DNA of 64,000 nucleotides from an uncultured Prevotella sp. (GTDB lineage Bacteria; Bacteroidota; Bacteroidia; Bacteroidales; Bacteroidaceae). Location: assembly GCA_946402275.1 (NCBI GenBank), contig CAMIVY010000002.1, positions 1-64,000 on the forward strand, written 5' to 3'. The position numbers were made by a program, and so were the translations under genes. Below, one piece after another: positions 18,854 to 28,458 of this stretch (its first letter is position 1; each line of letters begins with the position of its first letter). The notes under the pieces were generated by a model, which was not told the origin of the DNA, ran no database searches, and saw only the letters and a program-made list of their open reading frames with translations.

Positions 18854-20808
18854 AATTTCATCTCCTTATTATTTACGAACAAACGGTAGCCATTGGCTTT
18901 GATACATGAAGCGTTGCCTGTCAGCGATGTGATGTAGGTATCGGCAGTGAGCGTCCAAGTGCAGTCACTGCCCAGCGTGACATTCACCTTCCCCGTCTCT
19001 GTGGATATGGTCTTGCCAGCTGCATTGGTGATATGGCCGCTGATGGCACCTTTTAACGAACTGCCGTTAGTCAGTGTCAGCGTCAGTTCTGAGTCGCTGC
19101 CAACAAGGATGGTGCCTTCCAGCTGCTGGTGGCTTGCGTTCAGCGTAGCCTTGTTCTTGGCACCCTGCCAGCCATCGGCACATACAGACAGTAGCACCCG
19201 TTCTTCATCCTCGTTCTCCAGTGTCACTCCGTTGAGCGTGATGATGGCATTGGTGTTGGTGACGTGGAACAGATGCCCGCATCGGTTGGTCAGTCTGCCG
19301 CTGTTCATCGTGAAGTGCGAGTTGCCGCTGTCAGCATCGCCAGAGAACGACTGGTATATCATAATGGCATCGAGGAACTGGGCATGGCCGTTGCGCTGGG
19401 TGTTGCTGACGGTCATTTGGCAGTTGTTCAGCGTGATGCTGTTCTTGCCCTCTATGCAGACGCCTTCGGACAGATTTGAGGTGAGCATGGCATCCGATAC
19501 TGTCACATCGGCAGTGGAATAGATAACGGGGGAGCCAAGCCCGCAGCTGGTATAGCTGCCGCCATCCACCGTGACCTGGCCACCGCCGCGATCCGTGCGT
19601 ATCGGAGCTGACGAGCGTCCACTGGTTGTCACCGTCAGATTTCTGGCCTTCATCACGCCACCGCCAGTGGTCATGATGCCGCCAGAGCCGTCGCCGGTTG
19701 TGGTGATGGTTGTGCCCTCGATGATGACTGTCGTACCATCACCCTGACCTCCGTTACGTCCGCCATTGCCGCCATAGGAAAAGACACCGTTGGCTCCCCT
19801 GCCATTGCTGGTAATCGTACCGCCAGTGATAGTTGTCGTGCTGCCGCCTTTGACGAGCAAGGCAGCATTCACACCATAGAAGCTACAGTTGTCGCCACCG
19901 TCGGAATCGCCCGTCTTGCTAATGGTGGGCTGCGAGATGGTTACGGAATCCTTTGTCGAGACCATCAGCGCACTCTCGTCAGTCTTGCTGCTCTGATATT
20001 GCTTGGAGCTTTCCGTAGCAGTTGTTGTCAGTTCTGTTGCAGTTGCATACTTGATGTCCGCTCTGTGAGAGTCAGGACCTTCTGGTCTGATAATGCCGCT
20101 GCGTCTGGTCTGACCACCTTGTTCCAATTCCTGCTGACCTCCCAACAGGAACTCCCTGATTCTGCGCTGCGAAGCAAACTGCGATTTCAACTTCAGATAG
20201 CCCTCATACTGAAACTCGGTGAGAATCTTGCCGATGGCCTTGTCGTATTTCTGCTGGTGCTTATCGTAGTCGTATGAATTGTCTTGTGGCTGACTGCTGC
20301 CAGGCATACCCATGCCACCTCCACGTGGACTGCCTTGCATACCACCACGTCCGCCCATGCCACCGCCGGGCATACCACCGCCGAAGCCGCCATGACCACC
20401 ACCCTGCATATCTCCAGGGCCTCCCATGCCACCACTCGGTCTTCCACCGCTTGGACGTCCGCTCTTTGTAGGCTGGCCTTCTTGTGGTATTTTTCGCTCT
20501 TCACCCTCTATCAGGGTCTTGTATTTCTTGTTCAGCTTGGCCACCTTCTTCTGCTGTTTCTCGTCCAGTTGCAGTTCCGTCACCATCTGCTCCGTCATCT
20601 TTTCATTGGTTAGGCGTTCCCCTTTCTGAGGTCTGTCCATTTGAAATGCTGTCTCGTTATCCTGTGCCATTAACGCTGCTGGAAGCAGCAGGGAAAGCAG
20701 CAGTAATAGTTGTCTTGTTTGTATCATATCGTCTACTGAGTTTATAATTTCGAAACAAAAGTAACAAGATGTCCCCACTATGGCAAAATTATTCAGCGAA
20801 TCGGCCAA
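18850..20808 (-). CDS. beta-helix-like repeat protein with DUF4890-like N-terminus and Gly/Met-rich linker (paralog of the 17480 gene)
   Basis: NEKMTEQMVTELQLDEKQQKKVAKLNKKYK; GGMGGPGDMQGGGHGGFGGGMPGG linker; same beta-helix repeats as neighbour. True start probably near MIQTRQLLLLL. Confidence 0.7.
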   Translation of the reverse strand: MADSLNNFAIVGTSCYFCFEIINSVDDMIQTRQLLLLLSLLLPAALMAQDNETAFQMDRPQKGERLTNEKMTEQMVTELQLDEKQQKKVAKLNKKYKTLIEGEERKIPQEGQPTKSGRPSGGRPSGGMGGPGDMQGGGHGGFGGGMPGGGMGGRGGMQGSPRGGGMGMPGSSQPQDNSYDYDKHQQKYDKAIGKILTEFQYEGYLKLKSQFASQRRIREFLLGGQQELEQGGQTRRSGIIRPEGPDSHRADIKYATATELTTTATESSKQYQSSKTDESALMVSTKDSVTISQPTISKTGDSDGGDNCSFYGVNAALLVKGGSTTTITGGTITSNGRGANGVFSYGGNGGRNGGQGDGTTVIIEGTTITTTGDGSGGIMTTGGGVMKARNLTVTTSGRSSAPIRTDRGGGQVTVDGGSYTSCGLGSPVIYSTADVTVSDAMLTSNLSEGVCIEGKNSITLNNCQMTVSNTQRNGHAQFLDAIMIYQSFSGDADSGNSHFTMNSGRLTNRCGHLFHVTNTNAIITLNGVTLENEDEERVLLSVCADGWQGAKNKATLNASHQQLEGTILVGSDSELTLTLTNGSSLKGAISGHITNAAGKTISTETGKVNVTLGSDCTWTLTADTYITSLTGNASCIKANGYRLFVNNKEMKL

Positions 20809-20967
20809 TTCTTAAAACGGATGCTGATTAGGATAGAGAAATGTTGAGCCAAACAAAGGTTTACTATAAAAAAGACGCAGTTCGCTGAAAGTATTTTTGC
20901 AAGTAACGGATAGTAAGTACTTTTGCAGCGTCGAAACAAACAATCGGCAAGTAAACAGGATTATAAA

Positions 20968-21423
20968 CTCAAAACAAGAATGGAGATGAAAAAGATTTTA
21001 TTGACAATGGTAGCCCTTCTGTCGATGACAGCGATGATGGCACAGACGACGGGCGGTGAGAGCAAAGCTCCAAAGAAAATGACTCACGAAGAGATGACCA
21101 CGCAGATGACAAGCCAGCTGAAACTGACTGACGCACAGAAGACCAAAGTGGCTACACTCAACAAGGAGTATCAGGACTATCTGATGCCCGAACCGCCACA
21201 GAAACCTAATGGCCAGGCAGGCAATAGTGGCGAAAAGGCTAAGCAGAAAAAGGCCGGTGACAAGAAGCAAAGTGTTGGCAACCATCAGGCCAAGCGTCAG
21301 GAATATGAAAAGAAGCTTAAGACGATTCTGACAGACGACCAGTACAAGTCCTATCAAAAGATGGGACCTCAGGGAAAAGGCAAGGGTTCGAAGCCCAAAC
21401 AGAAACCCCAGTCCAACTCATAG
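20968..21423 (+). CDS. DUF4890-like secreted protein
   Basis: KKILLTMVALLSMTAMMAQTTGG...MTHEEMTTQMTSQLKLTDAQKTKVATLNKEYQDYL; matches the N-terminus of the divergent beta-helix gene. Confidence 0.65.
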   Translation, partial: LKTRMEMKKILLTMVALLSMTAMMAQTTGGESKAPKKMTHEEMTTQMTSQLKLTDAQKTKVATLNKEYQDYLMPEPPQKPNGQAGNSGEKAKQKKAGDKKQSVGNHQAKRQEYEKKLKTILTDDQYKSYQKMGPQGKGKGSKPKQKPQSNS

Positions 21424-21571
21424 CAGAAGAACAACTATGTAAGATGACCATCATAAATACAATAGACGCATGAAAAGGCAAAGGAGCAGATGACGTGTTT
21501 GTCACGTTTTCTGCTCCACTATTAATGATAGTATTGGAATAAGTTTTTTAATTCACACAATTATTGAGACA

Positions 21572-22090
21572 CTACAACCAACCCTTATAACAGATTAATA
21601 TGGTTAATGCCATAACAAGGGTCAAACATACCAATAAGAATATGGCAAACTTCCATAAAAATGCATTGTGCCAAACAAAGCCGTTTAAAAACAGTATGAC
21701 GGAAATGTAAGTTATCAGCAAAATGAATACGTAGAAAAGACAATATGCCATAGTTGCAGGAATAGAGACGCGCTTTACTTCTTTTCGAGCTTTTGTAATA
21801 GTTTTTGAAACACTTTCGTTGAACGCCTTAGAAGCTGCAATACCGACATCTTTGCCTGCCTGTATAATCTCAGCTTTAGACTCTTCGGAAATATGAAGAA
21901 CCGTTGCTTTCTGCATAGCTGTGACTAAAGGAGGTAGGTTCTCTATACATGCTTTAATCTGTGCTGATGCGTCAGCGAGAGCCTTGGCACTCTCGCTGAC
22001 GGTTCTTGCATCAATCTCCATCTGCTGTTCGGGGGAATATGTATCAAGCATACCCCGAAGGTCTTCTGGGGAATAAGTTGTATTATTCAT
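21572..22090 (-). CDS. mobilization-associated membrane protein (hypothetical)
   Basis: Two C-terminal TM segments; immediately downstream of the relaxase. Confidence 0.55.
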   Translation of the reverse strand: MNNTTYSPEDLRGMLDTYSPEQQMEIDARTVSESAKALADASAQIKACIENLPPLVTAMQKATVLHISEESKAEIIQAGKDVGIAASKAFNESVSKTITKARKEVKRVSIPATMAYCLFYVFILLITYISVILFLNGFVWHNAFLWKFAIFLLVCLTLVMALTILICYKGWL

Positions 22091-22105
22091 ATTATATTTT
22101 TTTTA

Positions 22106-23428
22106 TTATCTGTGGAAACTATGAGTTTTCTTCTTCAAACCAATCTTCTGCTTAGCCATCTGTGCACAGCGTCGAGCAAAGTCCATGTCATCCTCATCCT
22201 TGTCTCGCCATCCAGAGTCGTTTGTAGGGCCTCCACCTCCTGCTGAGATAGGAATGTCTGGCGATAAGAGAGCCGCAAAATAAGCACACGCAAGATTCGT
22301 GAGCGGAGCAAAATTCTCGATCTCTTTGTAGTCGAACTCGTCATCAAATAGCTGAAGCACTTTCTTGGGTAAGAAGCATCGATGAACAGAGCCATCCACA
22401 TCTATATCTACAGTACGACGGTCTGGAGTCCAGAAGGAATAGTCCGGTTTTACTACTGACTGTGGCTGCAACTTTTCAGGAGTAGATATGGTAGGCTGTG
22501 GCTTGACAGGTCGCTTTTCCTGTTTCGGTTTGACCAATGGCTCCTTTTTCTTAGTCGGAGGCAGTTGAACTGGAACTTCAGGTGTGGTACGATGCCATCG
22601 CCCAACAGTTCGCTCGTCAGACTCAATCGTCTTAGCCGGATGTAGTTTGCACCATGTAGCGTATAATCTGGAGTAAGTCAGATTACGTCCCAACTCGGAG
22701 GCCTTATACTTAGCATCATCATCAATGATAGCATAGCCCTTGATGTTACCAAGGCTGTCGGTCCTTGTCTTCACCTTGAGATTTTTGCCTTTGACACTCT
22801 CAATGCCTGCAACGAAATCTTTCCACGACCATGTAGGCATAGACTTCAGTATGTTTTCGCAGATGGATGCTACATGCTTGACATTTTTAGACCGTACATC
22901 CATCGCTGTAGACCATCCACGCTTTCGGGCTACTGCTTCTGCGGCTCGTTGTGCACGAAGGTGAATATCGTGGTCGTTATTGACATTGCCATTCTCGTCT
23001 ACCCTACAGATTCCCCCATGTATATGGATAACCTTTCCCTTCGAATCTTCATGTAGGCAGACTACAGCCTTACTACCTGAAACATTAGTCGGACGAGAGG
23101 TGACTTTACCATTCCTATTCTTGATAGTTTGCTTGTCAAACTCCTCTACGAAATCTCTCCAGAGTTCTTCCCAGTCCTTGAACTTAAAGTGTTCGGTGTA
23201 CTTCTTGGCTGGGCTGAGTTCAACTTGAATGAGCGTATTCTTCAACTTGTCATAGCCAGCAGTAGTAGCCTGCATGGACTCCCAAACTCCCATAGCGTCA
23301 AGGCCTGGAGGCAGATGCTGACTACAAATAAGATTAATTTTCTCAGGGTGTTTCTTGTTCTTCGACTCACCCATAATGTATCGGAGATTATTGATACCAT
23401 GTGAAATAGCCTTTGCCTTGCCTATCAT
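22106..23428 (-). CDS. relaxase/mobilization nuclease
   Basis: MIGKAKAISHGINNLRYIMGESKNK; VIHIHGGICRVDENGNVNNDHDIHLRAQRAAEAVARKRGW. Confidence 0.8.
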   Translation of the reverse strand: MIGKAKAISHGINNLRYIMGESKNKKHPEKINLICSQHLPPGLDAMGVWESMQATTAGYDKLKNTLIQVELSPAKKYTEHFKFKDWEELWRDFVEEFDKQTIKNRNGKVTSRPTNVSGSKAVVCLHEDSKGKVIHIHGGICRVDENGNVNNDHDIHLRAQRAAEAVARKRGWSTAMDVRSKNVKHVASICENILKSMPTWSWKDFVAGIESVKGKNLKVKTRTDSLGNIKGYAIIDDDAKYKASELGRNLTYSRLYATWCKLHPAKTIESDERTVGRWHRTTPEVPVQLPPTKKKEPLVKPKQEKRPVKPQPTISTPEKLQPQSVVKPDYSFWTPDRRTVDIDVDGSVHRCFLPKKVLQLFDDEFDYKEIENFAPLTNLACAYFAALLSPDIPISAGGGGPTNDSGWRDKDEDDMDFARRCAQMAKQKIGLKKKTHSFHR

Positions 23429-23871
23429 AACTTATCCTCCTTCTTGTCATCGTTCGTTGTTCGCGGACGGAGCATTTTCATGTTCCTCACTTCACGGATA
23501 AATTCGCTAACAGCATCAGCAATGGGGACAACTTCGTTGTACCATTTCTCCATCAACATGCGATTGTGGAAGAGTTTTATTTTCTCCTCACTGGTTAGTC
23601 CATTGATGGCATTGGTGAAGTTGGCGATGTCTGCCCGGCATTGCGATAACTTGGTGATAAGACTCCTCTCTACCTCTGTAAGACGTGCGACAGGCTCATA
23701 CCCCAATGCCCTTGCACGAAGGAAGCTGCTGACCGACAAACCGCATTTCTTAGCGGTGATGCCTATCTCAAGACTCTCTTTGGGAGTCACTTTACAGTGA
23801 ACCTGTTCACTACATTTGTCCTGCGGAGCCTTGCACCGTACAGAACGTTTCTTATTATCATTATTCTTCAT
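23425..23871 (-). CDS. MobC-like relaxosome protein
   Basis: HCKVTPKESLEIGITAKKCGLSVSSFLRARALGYEP ribbon-helix-helix; overlaps relaxase start. Confidence 0.8.
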   Translation of the reverse strand: MKNNDNKKRSVRCKAPQDKCSEQVHCKVTPKESLEIGITAKKCGLSVSSFLRARALGYEPVARLTEVERSLITKLSQCRADIANFTNAINGLTSEEKIKLFHNRMLMEKWYNEVVPIADAVSEFIREVRNMKMLRPRTTNDDKKEDKL

Positions 23872-23910
23872 AGAAATAATACTTTAGACGTTATAATCAT
23901 TATTATATTG

Positions 23911-24080
23911 AGGTGCGAGTCAAGGAGCACCATTCCTCCCTGCGACCTTTTGGGATGCAGGGCGAGAGCGCCAGGTGGACAACGACCTTTTGGGACGGTG
24001 CTACCTTGGCATATCTCGCTCTGTAAAAAACGTTCTGGTGCTGCCGGAGGCATTCGGAACCTTAGCGTGACGTACAGGGA
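23911..24080. other. candidate oriT / structured region
   Basis: CGACCTTTTGGGA direct repeats at 23943-23955 and 23983-23995; CCCTGC/GCAGGG and GGCG-AGAG-CGCC hairpins; directly upstream of mobC. Confidence 0.5.
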
Positions 24081-24139
24081 TATGTCCGACTGAATATTCT
24101 GACAGTTCCTGTGAAATGCGATAAGGCTGTTCATTTGTA

Positions 24140-24610
24140 TCATAGGTTGTTTCCTCCTTCTCCTATAGTTGCGTGCTTAAGATAGTCACGATGATAGGGA
24201 TTGTCGATTAGCATACCATTTACAGTCCAGCTCCTTACAAAAGGAAAGGTGACAGTAGACGCAACAGTTGACTTCTGTACCTCAACAAGTCCGACGCTCT
24301 CCATCTCGTCTATCAACCGCCGAATGACCTTACGGCCAATGCTCCATTCTGCTTGTAGTTGTAGCTCTGAGTATTGAGCTTGCCCAGCGTTCAGAGAAAG
24401 TGCCCTACGGAATCCTGTACTGGTGTCTGCCGTCAGATGCATACGCGAGAGAAGGTCGTTCATCAGAGTACGATGACTAACGATATATCCATCGTTTGTT
24501 CTCGCTGTTCCCGCAAGCCATTCGCCAGCCCGGCCTGACAAGGTTACGACCAGATGGTCATAACCTGTCAGTGTTCGAAACTGATACTGTTCGTTGTCCA
24601 ACTTCTTCAT
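24140..24610 (-). CDS. hypothetical protein of mobile element, possible winged-helix
   Basis: Intact ORF; LQAEWSIGRKVIRRLIDEMESVGLVEVQKST resembles a DNA-binding helix. Confidence 0.55.
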   Translation of the reverse strand: MKKLDNEQYQFRTLTGYDHLVVTLSGRAGEWLAGTARTNDGYIVSHRTLMNDLLSRMHLTADTSTGFRRALSLNAGQAQYSELQLQAEWSIGRKVIRRLIDEMESVGLVEVQKSTVASTVTFPFVRSWTVNGMLIDNPYHRDYLKHATIGEGGNNL

Positions 24611-24627
24611 TGTCTATAGCACTATTA

Positions 24628-25137
24628 TTACTTTGGAGTGTTAGTGGAGAAGTTATAAAGACCCGTCTGCGCTGTAGACCTTCCTGCCGCTATCTTGTCC
24701 AGACCTAATCGAGCCTGTTCGACATAGGTAGAGTTCATAGCCAAGTTCATCAGAGCCTCATAGACAGTAAGCAATTGAAGCTTGCTACAGAAGTCTACAG
24801 CTCGTTTCGACAGGCTTGTGGCACGATGTATTCGCTGTGACTGAATTTGAAGGAGGTTGGGATTCTCCCTGGCCAACCCATAATTAAGATAGCGATTGAT
24901 AGCGAGTTGATCATCATTGGAGAGGTTTGCTATTGCAACCTTTCCATCGGCCATACTAATCGCTATTCTCAGCGCATCAGCCTCATACGGACCGATGCCC
25001 TCTAAGAACTTTCGGATAATTTTCGCATCCTTCTCACTCTGAGCTTTTGGCTCTTTACTCGTCATCCCCTTCTTCGGGGTTGCTGCGGCAGCGGCAACCT
25101 TGTTGTCCTGTCGGTTGTAAATGTTCTCTTGCTGCAT
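24628..25137 (-). CDS. hypothetical protein of mobile element
   Basis: Intact ORF in mobile gene string. Confidence 0.5.
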   Translation of the reverse strand: MQQENIYNRQDNKVAAAAATPKKGMTSKEPKAQSEKDAKIIRKFLEGIGPYEADALRIAISMADGKVAIANLSNDDQLAINRYLNYGLARENPNLLQIQSQRIHRATSLSKRAVDFCSKLQLLTVYEALMNLAMNSTYVEQARLGLDKIAAGRSTAQTGLYNFSTNTPK

Positions 25138-25162
25138 AAAATAATGTTGTTAAAAGAGTTAC

Positions 25163-25504
25163 TCATTTGCGTCTTGAATATTTAGCGAGCTTACCTGATA
25201 TTATCAAGTTATCTACTTCAGCCTTAGAATATAGATTCCTACGCCCGAACTTTAACTTTTGTATTATACCATCTTCCTCCATTCTCCAAAGTGTACTGGG
25301 AGAAATGTGAGCCAACTCGCAGAGTTGCTTACGATCATAATATTCAGGTTGTAAAGGCTCTGCCTGTATAACCACATTCTTTACTTGCTTGCCAATTTCT
25401 TCACGAATGGCTTGTCTTACGGCTTCTTGAATACCCTCGACATTTAGTGAAATTAGTGATGTGTTCATATCTTCTTCTTTGATTTTTATTAAAATTTTCT
25501 GCAA
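25163..25504 (-). CDS. helix-turn-helix (excisionase/MerR-like) protein
   Basis: YDRKQLCELAHISPSTLWRMEEDGIIQKLKFGRRNLYSKAEVDNLI. Confidence 0.75.
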   Translation of the reverse strand: MQKILIKIKEEDMNTSLISLNVEGIQEAVRQAIREEIGKQVKNVVIQAEPLQPEYYDRKQLCELAHISPSTLWRMEEDGIIQKLKFGRRNLYSKAEVDNLIISGKLAKYSRRK

Positions 25505-25653
25505 ATTTCGGTATATTCAGGGACTTATACAAAGAAAAAGTATGGTATTATAATTCGCGCAATTTACCTTATAAGCAACTGGTTTCCAATTATATACAAA
25601 AAGTCCATACCTTTAATGGGTATGGACTCCATATGTACTCCCTATGGTATTTT

Positions 25654-26631
25654 TTAATTTTGCGTCTCTTTACCTTTCAAAATTGCCATAATATCATCCA
25701 TAAATTTCTGCGAAGGTTTGTTTTTAGTTACATGGTTATTATCCACTTCTATTGACTCACACGCAGCCTTGCGCCACTCTTTCCCAAAGAAAAGATTGCC
25801 TAATTGTTCAATGACATACAACATATTAACATGATTCCCTTTGAAATAGATACTAACAAAGTTAGCATGGGTGATACAATCTTTGAAAGTTGATTCATCG
25901 ATGTCTTTGATTTTGCCAGCCTCTATAAGGTATGTGTAAAGTTTTGAATATGGGACAAATGTTCCTGTTTTTGGTGAATAACTGCGCATGACTTGAAAAT
26001 TAATTGGCTGTTTTGCAGACAGACTCTCAGACCTCTCATCTTGTACCCCGCTTTCTTGGTCATTAATCATGTTCTCAAGTAATTCCCGATTCTTTTCCCA
26101 TTCAGGAGTGCTCCAAGGCTGTTTAATTTTAAAGACATCACGTATATGTATTGCTGCTTGACAATAATTCCAACTTATATCATTTAGCTTCTGAAAATAC
26201 ATGTCAGCTTCTTCATTCGATATTATTGAGTATGATCTAAGTGGCACAATAAAAAACTTCATGTACCCCGACTTCTTCGATATGCCCTCTAAATCAATGA
26301 GGCTTTCTGAAATTTTAGATGTGAAAAGGTCTAATGCTTTCTTTAGATTACGAGAATTAATCGTCAGATAGTTATATTCTGATTCAATATTTCTCATACT
26401 CTCTATCAATGCAGGTAACACTCGATTGTATATGGCAACATAAATATTTGCATATTCATCGAAATTGTCTCTTAACCTTTGCCTGAGTGCAGGATTGTCC
26501 ATGTCTTCTTCATCCAATGGCGTTATCTTAAGTTCACGAGGACAGAAACCGTATTCTTGAACAGCTTTTTTTATTGTTCTAAAAGCCTCGATGGCTACTT
26601 CGATGTTTTTAGTTTGTGAATTGTCTATCAT
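25654..26631 (-). CDS. hypothetical cargo protein
   Basis: 325-aa intact ORF between HTH and integrase. Confidence 0.5.
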   Translation of the reverse strand: MIDNSQTKNIEVAIEAFRTIKKAVQEYGFCPRELKITPLDEEDMDNPALRQRLRDNFDEYANIYVAIYNRVLPALIESMRNIESEYNYLTINSRNLKKALDLFTSKISESLIDLEGISKKSGYMKFFIVPLRSYSIISNEEADMYFQKLNDISWNYCQAAIHIRDVFKIKQPWSTPEWEKNRELLENMINDQESGVQDERSESLSAKQPINFQVMRSYSPKTGTFVPYSKLYTYLIEAGKIKDIDESTFKDCITHANFVSIYFKGNHVNMLYVIEQLGNLFFGKEWRKAACESIEVDNNHVTKNKPSQKFMDDIMAILKGKETQN

Positions 26632-26656
26632 AACTCTTACACATTATTAATATATA

Positions 26657-28162
26657 CTATAGTTGACCACTCTTTAACTTTCTCAACTTCTCTGCTATCC
26701 TATCAGCTTGCTCAGTAGCAGTCATTCGAATATAATGCTCAAAGACCCTCTCGGATTTGTGTCCGCTGATACTCATCATTTCACGGGTATCAAACAACCC
26801 AGTCTTGTAAAGATTGGTAAGGGCTGAACGACGAGCTGTATGTGTACCTATCAACTCATACTTGGCCATGACTACTCTACCATTCTCATCACGCCTAAAT
26901 ATAGGACTTCCTTGTTGCTCTTCAGCGATACGTTTTAACTTAACATAATAATGACGATCCTCGCCTATCAACTTCTCCCCACTCTCTATCCTTCTTTGGT
27001 ATGATAGATAGCGTTCTTCTTTCCTGCGTTCGATGGCTGTCAGAGTTGTTGGGAAATCTTGCTTTAATGAAGGTACAGAATCACTGAGGTGCTTAAGGAT
27101 AACTTTAATATAACGGTTAATGTCTCGCTTGTTCACGTCAGGGAACTTGTAGTTATACTTTTCGCAAATTTCAAAAGCACGTTCGTCCACAATTGGAATC
27201 TCCACATAAGTCCCTGTCTTAACCTGATATAAACTAATGATATTGGTTCCCCTGTCTGTTATTTTGAAATTGCTCCGATTAAGGGAAGCATAGTCTGAGA
27301 CACGTTGACCGCTGCAAATCCCAAGAAAGAATACGTCCCTTACAGCCTCTTCTATACCAGATAGTCTCATAGCATAGAGTGAATCTATTTCATGTTCTGT
27401 CAAGTACACTTCTGCTTTTGCCTCTGAACCTTTAACAGTACGCTCTTTCCATACTTTAAGACTCACGGCATTATTGTTGATGCCTTCCACTGCGGCAAGA
27501 TTACATAATTTACGGAAACAAGTCACATATTTGTTGATGGTCATCTCCATAAAATGTTTTTTTTCGAGGAACTGCCGGAAATTATCAGCAAATTGTCTCG
27601 TCACGTCATCAAAAGTTTTGTCTTCCGGGCAAAACTCTTTTAAGTATCGACCAAATGTTTTCCATATCTGAATGGAACTCTTTGTGTACTCACTGCCCTT
27701 ACCGTAACGAATAGATCCTTCAACTATGCCATTTACAAAGCACTCATAGAAATGAACTATCTGTTTCTGTTTGCGTAGATTTTCGGCCTTCGCACGTTCT
27801 TGTTCCTTTTTTTGACGTTCTTTGATTTCTTCCTTGGCTTTTATGGCCTCATTGTTCGCTATCTGAGCCAAAGCATCCTCAAGAATTGTTTTATCAGAAT
27901 TTGACTGAAGTTTATTCTCTGCGAAAAGCATATCTATGGTCTGAGAAACCCTGTCAAGTTTTGAACTGAGTTCCTTGCCTTCCCCTCCTATGAATTTATT
28001 CCATGTAATAATTGACCTATTGGCTTTTTGCCATGTCTCGATGTCAACTCCAATGCCAGTATTTACGTATTCCCATTTGATGTATGGGTTACGCTTCTTG
28101 ACTCTGGTATAGAGGTTCGCTATACCTTCAGTCCTTTTAGTTCGAAGAAAAAACGCTGCCAT
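26657..28162 (-). CDS. tyrosine-type site-specific integrase
   Basis: SGQRVSDYASL ... THTARRSALT ... SGHKS ... HYIRM: catalytic R, HxxR, H, Y. Confidence 0.9.
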   Translation of the reverse strand: MAAFFLRTKRTEGIANLYTRVKKRNPYIKWEYVNTGIGVDIETWQKANRSIITWNKFIGGEGKELSSKLDRVSQTIDMLFAENKLQSNSDKTILEDALAQIANNEAIKAKEEIKERQKKEQERAKAENLRKQKQIVHFYECFVNGIVEGSIRYGKGSEYTKSSIQIWKTFGRYLKEFCPEDKTFDDVTRQFADNFRQFLEKKHFMEMTINKYVTCFRKLCNLAAVEGINNNAVSLKVWKERTVKGSEAKAEVYLTEHEIDSLYAMRLSGIEEAVRDVFFLGICSGQRVSDYASLNRSNFKITDRGTNIISLYQVKTGTYVEIPIVDERAFEICEKYNYKFPDVNKRDINRYIKVILKHLSDSVPSLKQDFPTTLTAIERRKEERYLSYQRRIESGEKLIGEDRHYYVKLKRIAEEQQGSPIFRRDENGRVVMAKYELIGTHTARRSALTNLYKTGLFDTREMMSISGHKSERVFEHYIRMTATEQADRIAEKLRKLKSGQL

Positions 28163-28213
28163 AACTCATCTATTTTTTAATTCGCCGACAAAGGTACAAA
28201 ATTATTTTGAAAG

Positions 28214-28235
28214 TTGTAGGCACATTGTAGGCACA
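28214..28235. repeat. 11-bp tandem direct repeat upstream of integrase
   Basis: TTGTAGGCACA TTGTAGGCACA; candidate integrase arm sites. Confidence 0.5.
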
Positions 28236-28385
28236 TTTTGAAAAACAATGCTATAATTTCAATTATTTAACTCTTAAAAACTTTATGTAACCTATTCATT
28301 ATCAATCACTTTGAAAATATTTGAAATCTTATGAAAACTACAAAGACTTTACCGAGTCCGTCCGGGCACCCTACCAAAAAATTCC

Positions 28386-28420
28386 TGCAAGTTGTTTTCT
28401 TGCAGGATTTTTGTTTTGCT
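28386..28420 (+). terminator. intrinsic terminator
   Basis: TCCTGCAAG-TTGTTTT-CTTGCAGGA-TTTTTG. Confidence 0.75.
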
Positions 28421-28458
28421 TGAAGTCAACACCCCCTATCCTATCGGAGTCATCAATA

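Larger units (their letters stand above)
21540..28260 (-). mobile_element. integrated mobilizable element (tyrosine integrase, HTH/excisionase-like, MobC, relaxase); ends not resolved
   Basis: Contiguous same-strand module with int, HTH, mobC and relaxase. Boundaries are estimates; no convincing att direct repeat identified. Confidence 0.75.

Noticed and set aside
28345-28375. complete tRNA gene
   Set aside because: Only a fragment resembling a T-arm/acceptor 3' end; no D-arm or anticodon arm upstream, and the T-loop does not fit well.
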